Source: Turnera subulata (lineage: Eukaryota; Streptophyta; Magnoliopsida; Malpighiales; Passifloraceae). From it: 64,000 nucleotides of DNA. Where the stretch lies: NCBI GenBank assembly GCA_028386065.3, contig JAKUCV010004479.1:1-64000 (forward strand), read 5' to 3'. A program made the position numbers and the translations under genes. The notes under the pieces are model-generated. The model had not been told where the DNA came from and ran no database searches. It was given only the letters and a program-made list of their open reading frames with translations. Below are positions 36,723 to 49,459 of the stretch, piece after piece (position 1 is the stretch's first letter; the number at the start of each line of letters is the position of its first letter).

Positions 36723-37014
36723 TGATATATTTACTCCACCCGCCGGTCCTACTACTGGGAGAGCCCGGGGCCGAAGACCGAGTCAAAGCCCAACGAGCCA
36801 AGGCCCGAAAACCGAGTCCGAGGCCATCAAGCCCAATTTGTCCAAGAAGCCCGTCTACAAGGCACCCGCTCTATAAATACCCCTTAAGGCCCGTTTTAGG
36901 GAGACAATGTAGCCTAGATAGCTAGACCCAGGGTACTGTTCACGCCCCTCTTTTCTCTGTAATTCAACCAATCATTCAATGGAAATACACACCCCCTATT
37001 TTCGATTTATATCA
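36723..37014 (+). repeat. 3' LTR of the LARD-like element (292 bp)
   Basis: Same length as the 5' LTR, with about 16 substitutions and no indel. It carries CTCTATAAATACCCC (TATA box), which is weakened to CTGTAAATACC in the 5' copy. Confidence 0.9.
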
Positions 37015-38074
37015 AACCTTGTCCTCCCCCGTACGGAGTTAACGTTTTGGCATTTATCCGCCTGCCTCCTCGGTGTGGTGAAGGTAATCAACCATATGCT
37101 TTATAGTCCTTAATCTGTGAATTATAGCGGCTGTTATCAATATTTTGAGCCCCATCACAACAACAGCAGCAGCAAACAACAGTAATAGTTATGTATTGCC
37201 TCTTACTAGCTACTCCCCTCATGTTTGGGCATGCATCCCAGTTTGCCTTTCGATCTGTCAGCTCATCAAAATAGAGTCTAGTGCACATTTTGCCGTTTGG
37301 TTCAGATTACTTCATATACGTTCTCTCATGATGTTCTTATTAATTTGATGCCTTTCCTCTCCCTACAGCTGTCTCGTCCCGTCTTCGTAAGCACCGCCTG
37401 CATATTTCTAAGGTGATGTTAAGGTCTCCGCCTCCAAAGTGTCATCCTCTCGTGCCGTCCGCTGTTCAATGTATTCGTGCAGCCATTGATTTTTTCCAGC
37501 GCACAACTTTTAGTGTTCCCACCCATGTCTGCGGAAGCGCTCATGCCTGTGCTTATGGTCATTATGGTCTTACTTGTCAAACTTAATTATGCTTTGCTCT
37601 TATTATTTTGTAGGGTATAGATCTTGTTTTTGTACGCTGCCAGTCTGTAAAACTCCTCGAAAAGTCTGGGATCTCCAAAGCACTGTACTTCTACATAACC
37701 TTCATTGCCGAAGCAATGGATGAGATTGATACCTTTTATTGCGAAACTAAGGTTAGGCATGGTGGGACTATTAAGGTTTTGTCTTTCACAAGAAGATCAA
37801 AGGAAGGTGTGTACAAAAAAGGTAAAAATAAACTTGCCTGCTCTTTCCCCACTTCAAAAACATACATGGGTTGAAAATTGTTTTCTTTTGATCTCTGTTG
37901 CTGTTGTTGATTATCAATCTAACTTGTACGTATGACCAACCATGAACTTTGTTTATCATCAAAAAAAAACCATGAACTTTGTTAGACCTGAAATTCGGCC
38001 TGGGTGTTCATGGAGTGCTGTTAATTAACCAATTTTTTTTCTTTTCTTTTCATTGTAGATAAGCCTTACGTTGA

Positions 38075-38515
38075 TGATGATAATGGTGGAAGATAAGATG
38101 ATTTTGGTGGAAGATAAGATATGTATCATCCACTAATCCACCAACTAATGGACACTATAATCCACCCACTAATGTCATGATGGATGAACCACTAATCATA
38201 ATGGACATTAATCTAATCAGAATTAGTGCTATAAAAGTCAAGGATGAAGCAGCTCCTCAACATACAAGCTAATACACAGAAAACACACAGCATCTTCACA
38301 TCATGTTTGAGGGCATCTAGGTTGTGGTCAGTGGGTTATTTTCTAGTGATTAACATCCTAGTGATCTAACTACCGACCAACAACGACACTCAAATTGATT
38401 CCAGAGGAACAATGATCCGGGCTCCAAACAAAGAGATAAGTTTTCTATTTCTGTTAATTTAATCTTCCGCTGTGCAATATATGTTTATGTGTTGAACATG
38501 CTTAAATTTCTAACA
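38075..38515 (+). repeat. 5' LTR with a 21-bp internal duplication
   Basis: Starts TGATGATAATGGTGGAAGAT and ends TTTCTAACA. It contains GATTTTGGTGGAAGATAAGAT (38099-38119), a near copy of the preceding 21 bases that is absent from the 3' LTR and fully explains the 441 versus 420 bp difference. Confidence 0.9.
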
Positions 38516-39019
38516 TTGGTAGCGGAGCCAGGTTTTTATTCCCAGTTTGATGCTTTGTCTTGTGTAAACATTAAAATCAGACAAGTGGAATAAATTGCTT
38601 CCTCTGGAAACGGATGTTATGCCTTGATGCCTATTTAATTCAATCAATTAATGCATATTCATACCACAATCAATCAATATGCATGAAGAATCAATTCTGT
38701 CAATATAATCACAATGATCAGTTTATGCATAAGCTCTAATTATTCGTGCAAAATTGAGTTGGTTAATTCTCTGTGAAACAATCAACGAACATATGCAAAC
38801 AAATTAATTGAGCAGTATTTTGTATGCTAGTTGTGCCCGAGCCATATTTGGAACCGAGCCAATTTTTGGGCTGAAAATTTTAAATGTTCAATTTGTTTGG
38901 GCTAAAAATTTTATGGGCTCTTCTAAATGTTCTATGGACTTAATGTCCTAAGCTAATCGGTTCTATTGTATGGATGGTGTATTATTATTCATAATAATTA
39001 TTTTATACAAAATAAATTA

Positions 39020-40080
39020 AAGGATGTGTTTCTTTTTATAACTGAAAGTACGTTTTTATTTTAGTCTAATTATGTGTTAGAAGGTAAATAAAATTAAATA
39101 CATTCAATTGTATTAGATAATTATATGTTGATTATCTAATTTGTATAAAATAACTTTTAAAGAATAAGTTTCTTTAAATTTATGGTTGGTTGTTATTTTA
39201 TTTTAATCTAACTAAGTGTTAGACATTAAATAAAATGAATTCAATCATAATGGATAATTATATGTTAATTATCTGGTTTGTGAAAAATAATATTTTATTA
39301 AAGAATACGTTTCTTTAATTTATGATTGATTACTTATTTATTTTAATTTAACTATGTGTTAGATGACAAATAAAATCAAGAGCTTTCAATAAAATTTAAG
39401 ATAATTAATTTTAATTATCTCATTAATGGAAAAATAATTTTTAAAGAATTAGTTTCTTTAATAAATTTTTCATTGTTAGTTTTTACTTAAGATTTAACTA
39501 TGTGTTATTCTTAAATGAAAAATAACTGCTTCGCATTTTATTGAAGAATAAGTTTTTTTTAAATAATTAATTTCTATTTTTATTTAAGAATTTACTATGT
39601 ATAAATATTTGATAAAAATAAGTGCTTTCAATAATATTATGTAATTATTTGTTAATTATCTGATTCATGAAAAATAATTTTAAAGAATGAGATTCCTTAA
39701 TAAAATTTTTCATTGCTAATTTTTATTTAAGAATTAACTGTGTGTTATTCTTAAATGAAAAATAATTACTTTTGATAGTGTTGTATAATTATGTGTTAAT
39801 TATCTATTTCAAAAGCATCTTATTAAAGAATGAGTTTCTTTAATAAATTATTAATTACTAAATTTTATTTTTGGATTTAAACTATGTGTTATCTCCTTTA
39901 ATAAAAATTATGTGCATTTAATAATGATAGATAATTAAATATTAATTATCTATCAGAGAATAAGTTCTCTTTAATGGAAATTGATAGCTAATTTTATTCT
40001 TGAATTCAACTATGTGTTGACCTTTAGAATAAAATAAGTGCTCTCAATAAAATTAGATAATTATGTGTTAATTATCCATC
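39020..40080. repeat. AT-rich tandem array, ~140-bp unit, about eight diverged copies
   Basis: The word AACTATGTGTTA (or a variant) recurs at about 39074, 39216, 39356, 39502, 39599, 39742, 39896 and 40014. Each copy is followed by AAATAAAAT-like and TAATTATGTGTTAATTATCT-like blocks and an AAAGAATAAGTTTCTTTAA block. Spacing is mostly 140-154 bp, with two shortened copies. Confidence 0.85.
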
Positions 40081-42539
40081 TCTCACTTAAGGAAAACTTG
40101 GTGTTTATTCCTAGTGGGAGTTTAAATTACTTTATAGTGTTGAATATTATGCAATAGTTAATTATTCTTTTAAGCATGAATGATGATGCACTTTAATGGG
40201 TTTTCGTTTTTGTGCTTGGAAGTATGTTAGCTATTTGTTTTATTTATTGTATAAAGTATGAATTATTCTTGTATATATGATATGACATCCTCTGTGGACT
40301 TAAGTGATATTATTTGTTTTAATGCAATGTGTTATAGTTTATTATTGACTGTTGTAAGAAATAATATCATCGTTACACCTCATAAGTTGAGAATTTTTAT
40401 GGTGATATTTGTGAAGTTTTGAATGCATGAAAATCCAATATGTTGGATTAATGTGATATTTTGTGCTCTAAAAACCACAAAGTGTAGAAACAAGGTAAAG
40501 CTAAGTACTTTAACTGTGGATAATAAATATTTTTGGTGCTTCGTGTATCACTTTTAATAAGGTATGTCTTTCTTAAAATACAGATAGTTTAGTGCTGTTT
40601 GTTACTTGAATTAATCATCAATCGGATAGTTGATTCAGTATCCACAAATTGTGTAATAAATGATCCAGGATCATTTATATACAATTGTCAAATTTCAATT
40701 GAATCAAAGTAAATTCATGTAGGAAACTGACTCTCAAGAGAAAGTTAAAGGATTAGACTGATTGCGTAATGGTCAAAATCCTAAATCTACATGATATAAA
40801 CTATATTCATCGGACTTGAACAAAACCTTGTATCTAGTGGGAGTAGATTTGTTCTACTATACTAACCTTTATGGGTATATTTTTAGTAATGTTTTCCTTG
40901 TTTTTCTGGATAATGAATATGTTTCAAATCGTTCCAGACTTTTCCCGCTGATATCTTCATTTTATGTGAATGATGATGGGAATGTATGACATTCTAATGT
41001 TGATCATACGGATCAATAAAGAATGAACCGCCTTGCCAATGCGGGCTTGATAAGTTCATTTTCAAGATTAAACTTCATACGTTTGAGTTTTATCTTGAGG
41101 GGAAAGGTGACGAGGAAATCATTCCGAAATACACAATCGGGAAAAAATATCACTTGCAATTAATCCATTCTGACATATGTGGTCAAATTTAATGTGAGGG
41201 CAAGGCATAGTGCCTACTATTTCATCATTTTTATCAATTTTTCATAAGCCTTGGGCTATTAAGTGCCTTTGACGGTTTTATGAACCATGTGGAAAATTAG
41301 CTTGATAGTTGTATCAAAGCAATTGGCTAGGGCCATGGTATTTGTATGATTGGTTCATCTAAATATGCGATGAAGTAGGATTAGTTGAATAGTTAACTAA
41401 TTTAAAAACTCCACAACAAAACGTTGTTGTGGAGAGAAGAATTTGATTCTTCTAGAAATTGTCAGGTTTACGGTAACATGATGTCCTCCAAAATGTTCTT
41501 GAAAAATGTGTTTTTTTTTTCAAGAAAAGTCAACATAAGAAACCAGATCAAGAACAATGACTTGGGATTAATCAGTTGAGTATTGATTAGTTCCCGAGAA
41601 TCTTGATCCTAGTGGGAGCAATTGGATTACAATGAATTTGTTTCATTAAATCCAATACCTCGAAAGTGGTCACGGTATGGAACCGAGACGACACTTTACA
41701 CGAACAGTACTGATCGAGTGTACCAAAAGGCTCTCATAGTGTAATCTTCTTTTTGTATAGGGAAACCCTTAAATGGTTGTTTCTTATAAGACTAAAGATG
41801 AATGGATTAAGACAACATGAGTTGTACTTCATGTAATCAAACTAAAGTTGAGTGTTGGTAAAAAATGTAAGGCTATTGGGAACAAATGGGTTCTCGAAAA
41901 CATCATGCTAAGTGCTGATAAGCCAATGGATGTGTTTGATCTCGAATTACATCAAGTGAATGTAAGAATTATTCCCCTTAGTGGAAAATTAGAAGAAAAT
42001 TTACAATGCAACAAACTATGAGTTTTTTGCTATAAAAGGGCAAGGATACTTAGTGTATTGCCTATTCAGATCTATTTGTAGAATCTATAATTCTTCTATA
42101 TAATGGTTCTTAAGGTTTTGTGTAACCAAGATATCTTCCTTTTTATAATGATAGATGATGACCATTATATCGAGATCAGTAAGTCATACGTGACTTCATG
42201 GCCTTACGTCCATGTAACGTTGTTGGCTGGAAATTAAAAGAATTTCCTTGTATCTACACTCTTTGTTGTCCTTCATTTTTGGAAATGTAGGACATGGAGG
42301 GGGAATCACATACACTTTGAGGATTATGATCCTTGGAATTTGGTATGCATGACTCTAAGCCTATAGATACATTTATTGCCAAGGGCAATAACCTGAGCCA
42401 ACAATAGTGTTATCAAACTCAAATAATGCTTGGCAATTGTGCCTTATTCTAATGTCATAAGAATCCAATGTGTACTATGTTGTATGTAAGACAAGATATT
42501 TGTTATCTTGTTGAGATGGTAAATAGTTATCGACTCAAT

Positions 42540-43030
42540 CTTGGATATGACAATTAGATGACAGTCAAGGAAATACTTTGGTATTTAAGAGTATGATAAA
42601 CTATATTATAAGCTTTCAAGAGATAAGTTCTGCTTCAAAGTTTATATGTATGTTGACTATAATGGTGATCTTGGACTATGTGTAGTCTTACCATCTTGTC
42701 GAACATGGTCTTGTCAATGATAGGAATTGAATTTATAATTCTATTATTTGTAGTACAAAATTGTATGGCTAAAATAGTTTAGTCATTAGGGATAATGCAT
42801 GAGGCATGGTTCCCTGATTGATTATCTATTGTGATAATCATGTAGTGATACTCCTATGGGAGGAATTGGTGGTACTATGACAAGACAGAAACACATTGAC
42901 ATTTCACATAAGGAAGTGAATATAAAGTATATTCTTACTGGTGATATGTTAGTATAAAGTCACCAAACCTATTTTGGAAAGACTCATTTGTTAGTCAAAT
43001 GGAGCAAATGGTTTTAGTAAGAATTTAATA
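42540..43030 (+). pseudogene. Decayed Copia RNase H / C-terminal pol trace
   Basis: Stretches such as KTETHIDISHKEVNIKYILT (about 42885-42944) recall the SKHIDIRYHxIREIV tail of Copia polyproteins. They are followed by a SHQTYF-type segment with an intervening stop. No catalytic motif is readable. The call rests on order and weak similarity. Confidence 0.35.
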
Positions 43031-44186
43031 CAATAATTTTTATTATTCTTTCCCTTAACTTTATATTCAGTAAATCAATGGATTTAGACAATGCCATTTT
43101 TGTGTAAACGTTCATATATACAGAATATATGTTATGTACATGTGTGGATATGTGCTAGGTGCATGTGAAGGGATGAGAGGCTTAGTACCAAACTCATCAA
43201 AAGATATGTCTGACAGACAGGTTAGCTCTCTCATACGAGTAATCATCTCTATGACTAGGTGTCTCATAGGGCTAAGACAGTTTTAAGTCAAGAATAAGTT
43301 GAGTACTTATTCCGTAAGAGCCTGACTTAAAACATATTGTCGCCTTGATATTGTTCAAGATGAGGTCAGTCATGATTGACCAAAGATAAAACGGAGTAAT
43401 GTTTTACCTTGTCTGTTCAAAAGCTAGGTAGGGTTCTGATGATGGTAGAGTGGTGGACCCAAGTTAAACACTAGGTGTGTTTGAACTATTACCTACATAG
43501 TATTATTAATGACATATGCTCCAATGAGGGATGGAGAAAATACTGTGGCACATGAATTCATACCATGTGTGCTTTGTGACCGGTTAAGGAGTTCCTTACT
43601 GTGTGAGCCTTGAGAAATTATTAGTAATTTCTCGCAAGCGCCCTTAGTAATTTTTTACTACTACTTGAAACCTTAGCTTGGTGTTGCTATCTTGGCTGTA
43701 TTCTGAATGGCCATGAGTGATTCGACCTAATCGGAATATGTCAGAAAAGCAGCTGAGTTAAGATGTAGAGTTTTGAGTAAAAGGGAAGATCATTGAGTGT
43801 TGCATTTTTTCTTTGTGTTCGCAATGTGGCCACTTATGTTTTTTAGTAAAACATAATTGTGAATACATATCGAGATTTGAGATCTGTGTTTCTCTAAATG
43901 CAACTATATGAATCTAGGGAGCCTACATACTTATTCTACTTGAGCTATTGTATATTCCTAACAGATATACAATAGAGTTCTCTGCTTTGAGCTATTGTAC
44001 ACTCCTAACAGATGTACAATAAAGAGCTCTTACCGGTATGTTGGTCGCACGACCTATTTGCCCGTATGATATGTTTTTGAAGATGTAGATGGATCTGTCC
44101 ATCATGTGAGAGTTGAGGATGTTGTTTCCGTTATGAGGATCTCATCATTATGTTCATGAGCATTTCCATTGTGTGTGAGTGGGAGA

Positions 44187-44606
44187 TGATGATAATGGTG
44201 GAAGATAAGATATGTATCATCCACTAATCCACCAACTAATGGACACTATAATCCACCCACTAATGTCATGATGGATGAACCACTAATCATAATGGACATT
44301 AATCTAATCCGAATTAGTGCTATAAAAGTCAAGGATGAAGCAGCTCCTCAACATACAAGCTAATACACAAAAAACACACAGCATCGTCACATCAAGTTTG
44401 AGGGCATCTAGGTTGTGGTCAGTGGGTTATTTTCTAGTGATTAACATCCTAGTCATCTAACTCCCGACCAACAACGACACTCAAATTGATTCCAGAGGAA
44501 CGATGATCCGGGCTCCAAACAAAGAGATAAGTTTTCTACTTCTGTTAATTTAATCTTCCGCTGTGCAATATATGTTTATGTGTTGAACATGCTTAAATTT
44601 CTAATA
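44187..44606 (+). repeat. 3' LTR of the 6.5 kb element (420 bp)
   Basis: About nine substitutions relative to the 5' LTR over 420 aligned bases (roughly 98% identity by eye). Ends TTTCTAATA before TTTGA. Confidence 0.9.
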
Positions 44607-45485
44607 TTTGATTTCAATAACCCAGAGAAATTGTCGCTCGTCAATGGGTGTTTGGAGGCTGCAGTCGCGCTATACAATATTAGCATGGTTTACATCTCAT
44701 CCATTTGTTTTCTTAATTTTGCAACGATCAGATGTGCATGTTGGCGTGTTAATTATAAGCATCCTGGTACTGTTTTTTGTTGTAGAACGGTCGTATGTCT
44801 TCTCCAAAAGTTATTATGGCTTATCATTTCCTGGCCTTGGGCGAAACTGCTTTCCACATTAGATTCAAGGCGAGTCGGAGTTCTTCTGAACCTGTATCTA
44901 TATGTTCCGCTACTGTGTTTTATGATGATGAGATTGAAGCAGCACACAAATCAGTGTTCCCTACAATGCGAGAAAAAGCAACACACTCCTTCGCGGTGGA
45001 GTCCTTTCTCATATGTCCAGGCGCTTGGCAGGTAATTAATAAACTGCTTCGGCAGCCTATCTTTATTCATGAGCTGAAATCAAGCTGTTAAAGTAGTGTG
45101 CCAAAATGTGTATAGGATCGCTTTATTGGCAAACTTGGGCTGAATAACTCGCCAAAAATGCAGGTTTTAACTCGTGTTTTAAAAGCTAAAAAGCATGAAT
45201 TGAAAGAGCTTGCCTCTATTGTTAGCTCCCAATTTCTAATGTTGAACCCTAAAAAAACGATCTCTCAAATTACTCTTGTTTCTCACTTCTTTTTTCCTTT
45301 TTTTTTTTTCCTATACTTTCCCGAATTCAGCCTCTACTCTGCATTTTTAATCACATTTTGATTTTTTTCTTTTTCCGGTTCCCGATGAGTAGGAGGGTGA
45401 TTTGCACTCGGAGCAAACCGGGAGCGCTCCGAGTTCCAAGAGAAGCAGGCCATGCAGTCAGTTCGACAAACTAGGAGGAGCATGA

Positions 45486-47084
45486 TCGTCTGCTGTTAGC
45501 CATAGGAAGCCCAAATGGAAGAGACATTAGAGTTGCAAGGGGGACGGATGCTGCACAATGGGATTCTTAGCCCTTGCGAAGAGATTTGTATGCATTAATA
45601 TGTTTCTTCTCGATGCCGTGTTTGAGGTTTCTGAGACGATTTCTCCAATTTCATTCAGTATCAAGTATACGAATCTTAACTTGTAGCTGAAAGGCCCACA
45701 AGACTTTTAGCTTTAATTTGGATTCTAAACCACTTAATTAATTGATGGATAGCCCATACACATGAGCCCAACCTGGACCACAACTTTTAGACCCATTAAC
45801 TCAGGATTTTTCTATAATTAATTCCTGAAAATTATGGGTCTCAAGAAATGGCTTAAAAAGGAAGGAGGCTTTAATTTTCTTGGAGAGATGTGGTAAGTAA
45901 CAATTCTTCCAACAAGTATGAGCATAAGAAACTTCTACCCTTTTTGCTTTCTTTAATATTCTCTAGAATTCTCCCTTTCAATTTGATATAGTTTTGTGTT
46001 AGCTTGTTCCTTTTCAGGCTATAGTCAAATTCAAATGGAATTAAAGCTTCGGAAGATCCTACATTTTTGCACAATCTACATTGAAGCTTCTTGTCCCGAG
46101 ACCTATCCGACCTTTGCCTATTCTTTTAATTATTGTGACTTAGTCAAAAATTCAACTCATGTGAAATCAAATTATTTTGAAGCAAACATCCATATCTTAT
46201 CTTTCTTTTTCTTTTGATGCTAATCTCATTTGATTTGATTTTATATTGACAGATTTATAATTTTCTAAATCTTCAGATTATTGTAGGAATTCTGGACAAT
46301 GTAGGTTTTGGTAAAAAGTTCATAACTAAATCTTTAGAAGTCTAGTTTTTTGGTCTTGGTGTTCCTGAAAAGCTAAGAGAGAGACCTACAAATTTTTATT
46401 TTTGACCAGCAACGGTTTCAAACGTTTCATTATTTAAATTTGAATTGAAGTCAACGAGAAGTTGTTATCTTGCGGGCAACGTGTGCTCTATATATAATAG
46501 GTTTTTATAGGTTCAGCCTCAACCCAAGGTACATCCACTACTTAAAGTATCCTCCTTTAGGATTTCACACTTACACTATAATAAAATTTTATGGGTCCAA
46601 TTTCAACCTTTAGAAGCTTTTGCAGGACCAACTCTAACCTAAGCTTTTCACAGGCACAACTTTAACTTACAATAAGTTTTTCACAGGCCCAGCTATAACC
46701 TACCTTCAAATCTCATCCTAGACTTGAGTACCGAACATAGACTAAACAAAATGTTGCCTAAATACTATCCTTACGAGGAGTGAACACAGTGTAAGCTCAA
46801 GAAGAAAAACACAAGCGTAAGCTCAAGTTTTAAACTTATAATCTCTCTCAAATGGGATAAAACTTTCAGAGAGGCTTCAGTTCTCTTTGTATAGATTCTA
46901 AGTGAGTGGGGCTCTTCCTCTAACTACTCCATCCTTCCAGAGTTGACTAATATACTCCACTTGTCGATGTCGAGTTCTTTTCTAGAAGTCTGCTCTCTTT
47001 TCAGTTTTTTGATTAAAAAGTATTCCCTTCTTGGCGCGTGTGGACAATCGGAAATTATTGAAGTAAGGAGGAGAGAGACAACAT
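45486..47084. other. Intergenic, repeat-derived in part
   Basis: Downstream of the cystatin-like gene. Around 46330-46400 a segment (AGAAGTCTAGTTTTTTGG, AAGCTAAGAGAGAGACCTAC) resembles 21607-21660 of LTR B, so part is old LTR sequence. GGCCCAAC and AGGCCCAGC-type words at 46580-46700 are also repeat-like. No gene was recognised. Confidence 0.4.
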
Positions 47085-47309
47085 TGTAACGTCCCGATAT
47101 TTCATAATTAAATTTATGGAATTTTCGGAGTTAAATTTTCAAATTTATCCTTACGGTTTTTTCAGGAAGTTTTGGTTTATTTACTCTTCGGAAATATTCC
47201 AATTATTATGGGATAATTCCCTGATCGAGTCTCTTTCGCAAATAAATCGCGTTTCGATTAACCACAGAGTTTGTCGTAGTTTCACTCAAAACTACGTCGT
47301 TTTGGATTA

Positions 47310-47341
47310 AAGGAAAAGAAAAGAAAAGAAAAGAAAAGAAA
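47310..47341. repeat. AAAAG microsatellite
   Basis: About six head-to-tail AAAAG units inside the solo LTR. Confidence 0.85.
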
Positions 47342-49459
47342 ACCTAACCCTAAACCACCGAATTGACCAGGGTAGAGTTTATCGCGCCCAAGACCCAAAA
47401 TAACGATGTTTGAGTCTTGGCCGGCCAACCCTAATTCTTCTTTCTTCTTCTTCCTTTTCCCATTTCACTCTTTCTCTTTCTTCCTCTCTTTCTTCTGCCG
47501 CCCAGTTCTTTCTCTCTCTCTCTCTCTTTCTTTCCCCCCATGATTTCTCCCGAATCCTTCTCCTCTCTGAATCATGGCCCAACGAATCAATCCCTTAATC
47601 TCTCCCGTTCTTTCTCCCCTTTCATTCTTTCTTTTCTTTTCTTTTCTATTCTTTTCTACCACTCTTTTTCTTCCCCGCTCTCACGCTCTCTTCCTTTCAA
47701 CAAAACCCACACACCGCTGCCTATATCTTCTTTCTCTTCTGCTCGCGCCGCCGCCTGGTCACCAAGAAAGTCACCGCCGCAGTAGAGATAAACCCTTTGC
47801 CGCCATTAGTCGGGTAAGCCCGACTTTTCTTTCCCTTCCTGTTGTTTCTTTTGTACATTTTTTTCTCGTTGTCGGGTCTGTTGTTGGTGGGTTGTGCTGT
47901 GGTTGTTGTGGTGGTTCGTTGATAGCAGCGTGCGTTCGGGTGTTGTTATGTTGGCTCGGGTTCGTTTTCCAGAGCGTGGGTGTGTGTTGTTGGTCCGTGT
48001 GGTGATGGTGGCTAGTCAGCAACATCGAGGTTGGGTTTGGTGTTGGTTTGTACGGATCTGACGTCCAGTAGTGCAGGTTGTTTTTCGGTAAGGATTCAAT
48101 CCCTCAGCTCTTTTCTTAAATCGTTTTTGTTGGATCTGTAGAGTTCTGTTTATGGTCTGTGGATTTTCTTTTGATAATTGTTGTTCTGAGTTGTGAATTG
48201 GACGTTCTAGGTTAAGGCATAATGGTCGTGGTTCGTTTGGGGCTTCGGTGAATTTTATCCAGCGAGGTTCGGGCACTATTCTGGCAAGACAGAAATTTCT
48301 CAGCATTAACAGTATTTTCCCGAAAATTGTCTCGGTTTACTTTAATGTATGTGTTTCGTTATATTAATAGATTCATGTACATTTAAACTTAAAAGAAACT
48401 TAGTGGAAATCGTGTGCAGAGAGTGAGTGTGCGTGGCTGGAATTTCACCGACGCGACGAGAACCTTAGGCCAGTAAACACTTTGGCTTGGCAATGACCTT
48501 AGACCGGAAACTAAGAAAAACTGGGCCCAGGCCCAACATCGAACTCTAAGGACTTTATAAGTATTTCTGGAGTTTAAGAAATGGGCTTCAATCCCAATTT
48601 CATAATTTGTGTTTATGAACTTAAGGAGTGAGCTTTAGGCTCGAGAATCGATGATGTGCTTAGTTGGTTTAGGCCGGGAGATCATTTATGGACTTAGTTG
48701 GGCTTCGGCGCTATGAATCTTTTAAGCCCGTGACCTATGGAGGCGTATAGAGTGGGGGTAACCTTTGGGCATTGACCTTGAATTTTCATAAGTGGATAGT
48801 TAGGGTCGAGACTTGGAAGTTGGGTATATCATGAGCATGCATATATCATATTTCGTCTTAAACTATTATGTGACATAGTATATGTCAGTATTTATAGGCA
48901 CTGGTAATACCTCGGGAGCAAGAGGATCCATCCTGGGAAAGGCTCCACAGGATAACCGTCATTGAGGTGACTTTATAAGTCTTCTTATGTTTGAATTGTG
49001 AATGCTTGTTGGTATGGTTTGTTAGTGTTACGTGCCTTGTTCGCTAATATGCCATAATTTGTATAGTGTGCCTGTGTGGTATGATATGCCTGTTAAGCAT
49101 GATTCGTTTTTTATGTTAAATAACTTGATATAAGATTTTGTGATTTGTGTGGTAAACTATGGGCCGAAGGCTCGGACTTGAGAATAAGATATTAAAACTC
49201 ACACAACCTTGGGCAATCATAATTTACGGCACACATAATCCTTTAAGCATAACTGAGAATAACGTACTAAAAGAATACTACTGCGGGGTTGTTGACCGGT
49301 TGATTCGAGTGGGAAGATTGCCCCTTAGGATTACATGCGGGATAGTATGGATGATGCGCATTAGCCTGGGTCAGAGACAACACCTTGGGGAAGGATTGGA
49401 TGCACCCCTGAGCTGTTGACCGTTTCTGTCTCCCTCTTTCTACCTTCCCTTTCTACCTC

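Larger units (their letters stand above)
29430..37014 (+). mobile_element. Non-coding LTR element (LARD-like), 7.6 kb, duplication AACCT
   Basis: Exact target duplication AACCT at 29425-29429 and 37015-37019. The LTRs are 292 bp each and about 95% identical by eye. Next to the left LTR is TGGCAACTCCACTGGGGAC (29723-29741), a primer-binding site of the TGGCGACTC...GGGGA type known from Tat/Ogre-like elements. Before the right LTR is TTTGGGGGAAT (36710-36720), a polypurine tract. The 7.0 kb interior has no gag, protease, reverse transcriptase, RNase H or integrase; open frames are short and unsupported. Much of it repeats AGGTTC and AGGTCCT words, and there is a 72-bp tandem repeat. It lies in exon 3 of the cystatin-like gene, in the same orientation. 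Such elements depend on a partner for mobility. Confidence 0.9.
38075..44606 (+). mobile_element. Non-autonomous Copia-derived LTR element, 6.5 kb
   Basis: The LTRs are 441 bp (38075-38515) and 420 bp (44187-44606). The flanks GTTGA (38070-38074) and TTTGA (44607-44611) form an imperfect target duplication. A primer-binding site TGGTAGCGGAGCC is at 38517-38529, and a polypurine tract GTGAGTGGGAGA at 44175-44186. The LTRs differ at only about nine positions, yet the 5.7 kb interior has no long open frame. It holds an AT-rich tandem array (39020-40080) and only decayed traces of Copia pol (about 42540-43030, ending in an RNase H-tail-like HIDISH.. reading). It lies in exon 6 of the cystatin-like gene, between codons for PYV and D. 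Confidence 0.88.
28374..45485 (+). pseudogene. Multi-exon gene with three cystatin-like modules, split by two LTR elements
   Basis: Proposed exons: 28374-28856, 28965-29135, 29282-29429 joined to 37020-37083, 37369 to about 37540, 37614-37806, 38059-38074 joined to 44607-44687, 44786-45031, 45116 to about 45260, and 45393-45485 (TGA). Splice sites and phases agree, except that the exon 4 and 8 donors are uncertain. The N-terminal part is acidic (EDDDEDENENEND). Three modules then repeat the pattern alanine-rich helix with YN, a strand pair, I(T/S/R)F.A, and a (C)..KV/ATV strand: ISKHLFYAQL..ILEYNRRM; AIDFF..YFYITFIAE..ETKVRHGG; AAVALYNISM..HIRFKAS..ATVFYDD. This resembles plant cystatin-like (monellin-fold) proteins; that is an inference from the pattern only. 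The tail SAPSSKRSRPC could be a nuclear signal. Damage: TAG at 28515-28517, a frameshift near 29380-29390, and two exonic insertions of about 7.6 and 6.5 kb. It could also be an unannotated family. Confidence 0.6.

Noticed and set aside
47574..48005. 143-codon plus-strand frame with a hydrophobic start
   Set aside because: Lies in the pyrimidine-rich block and G/T-rich tail of a solo LTR; the leucine/serine/phenylalanine richness comes from the CT-rich sequence.
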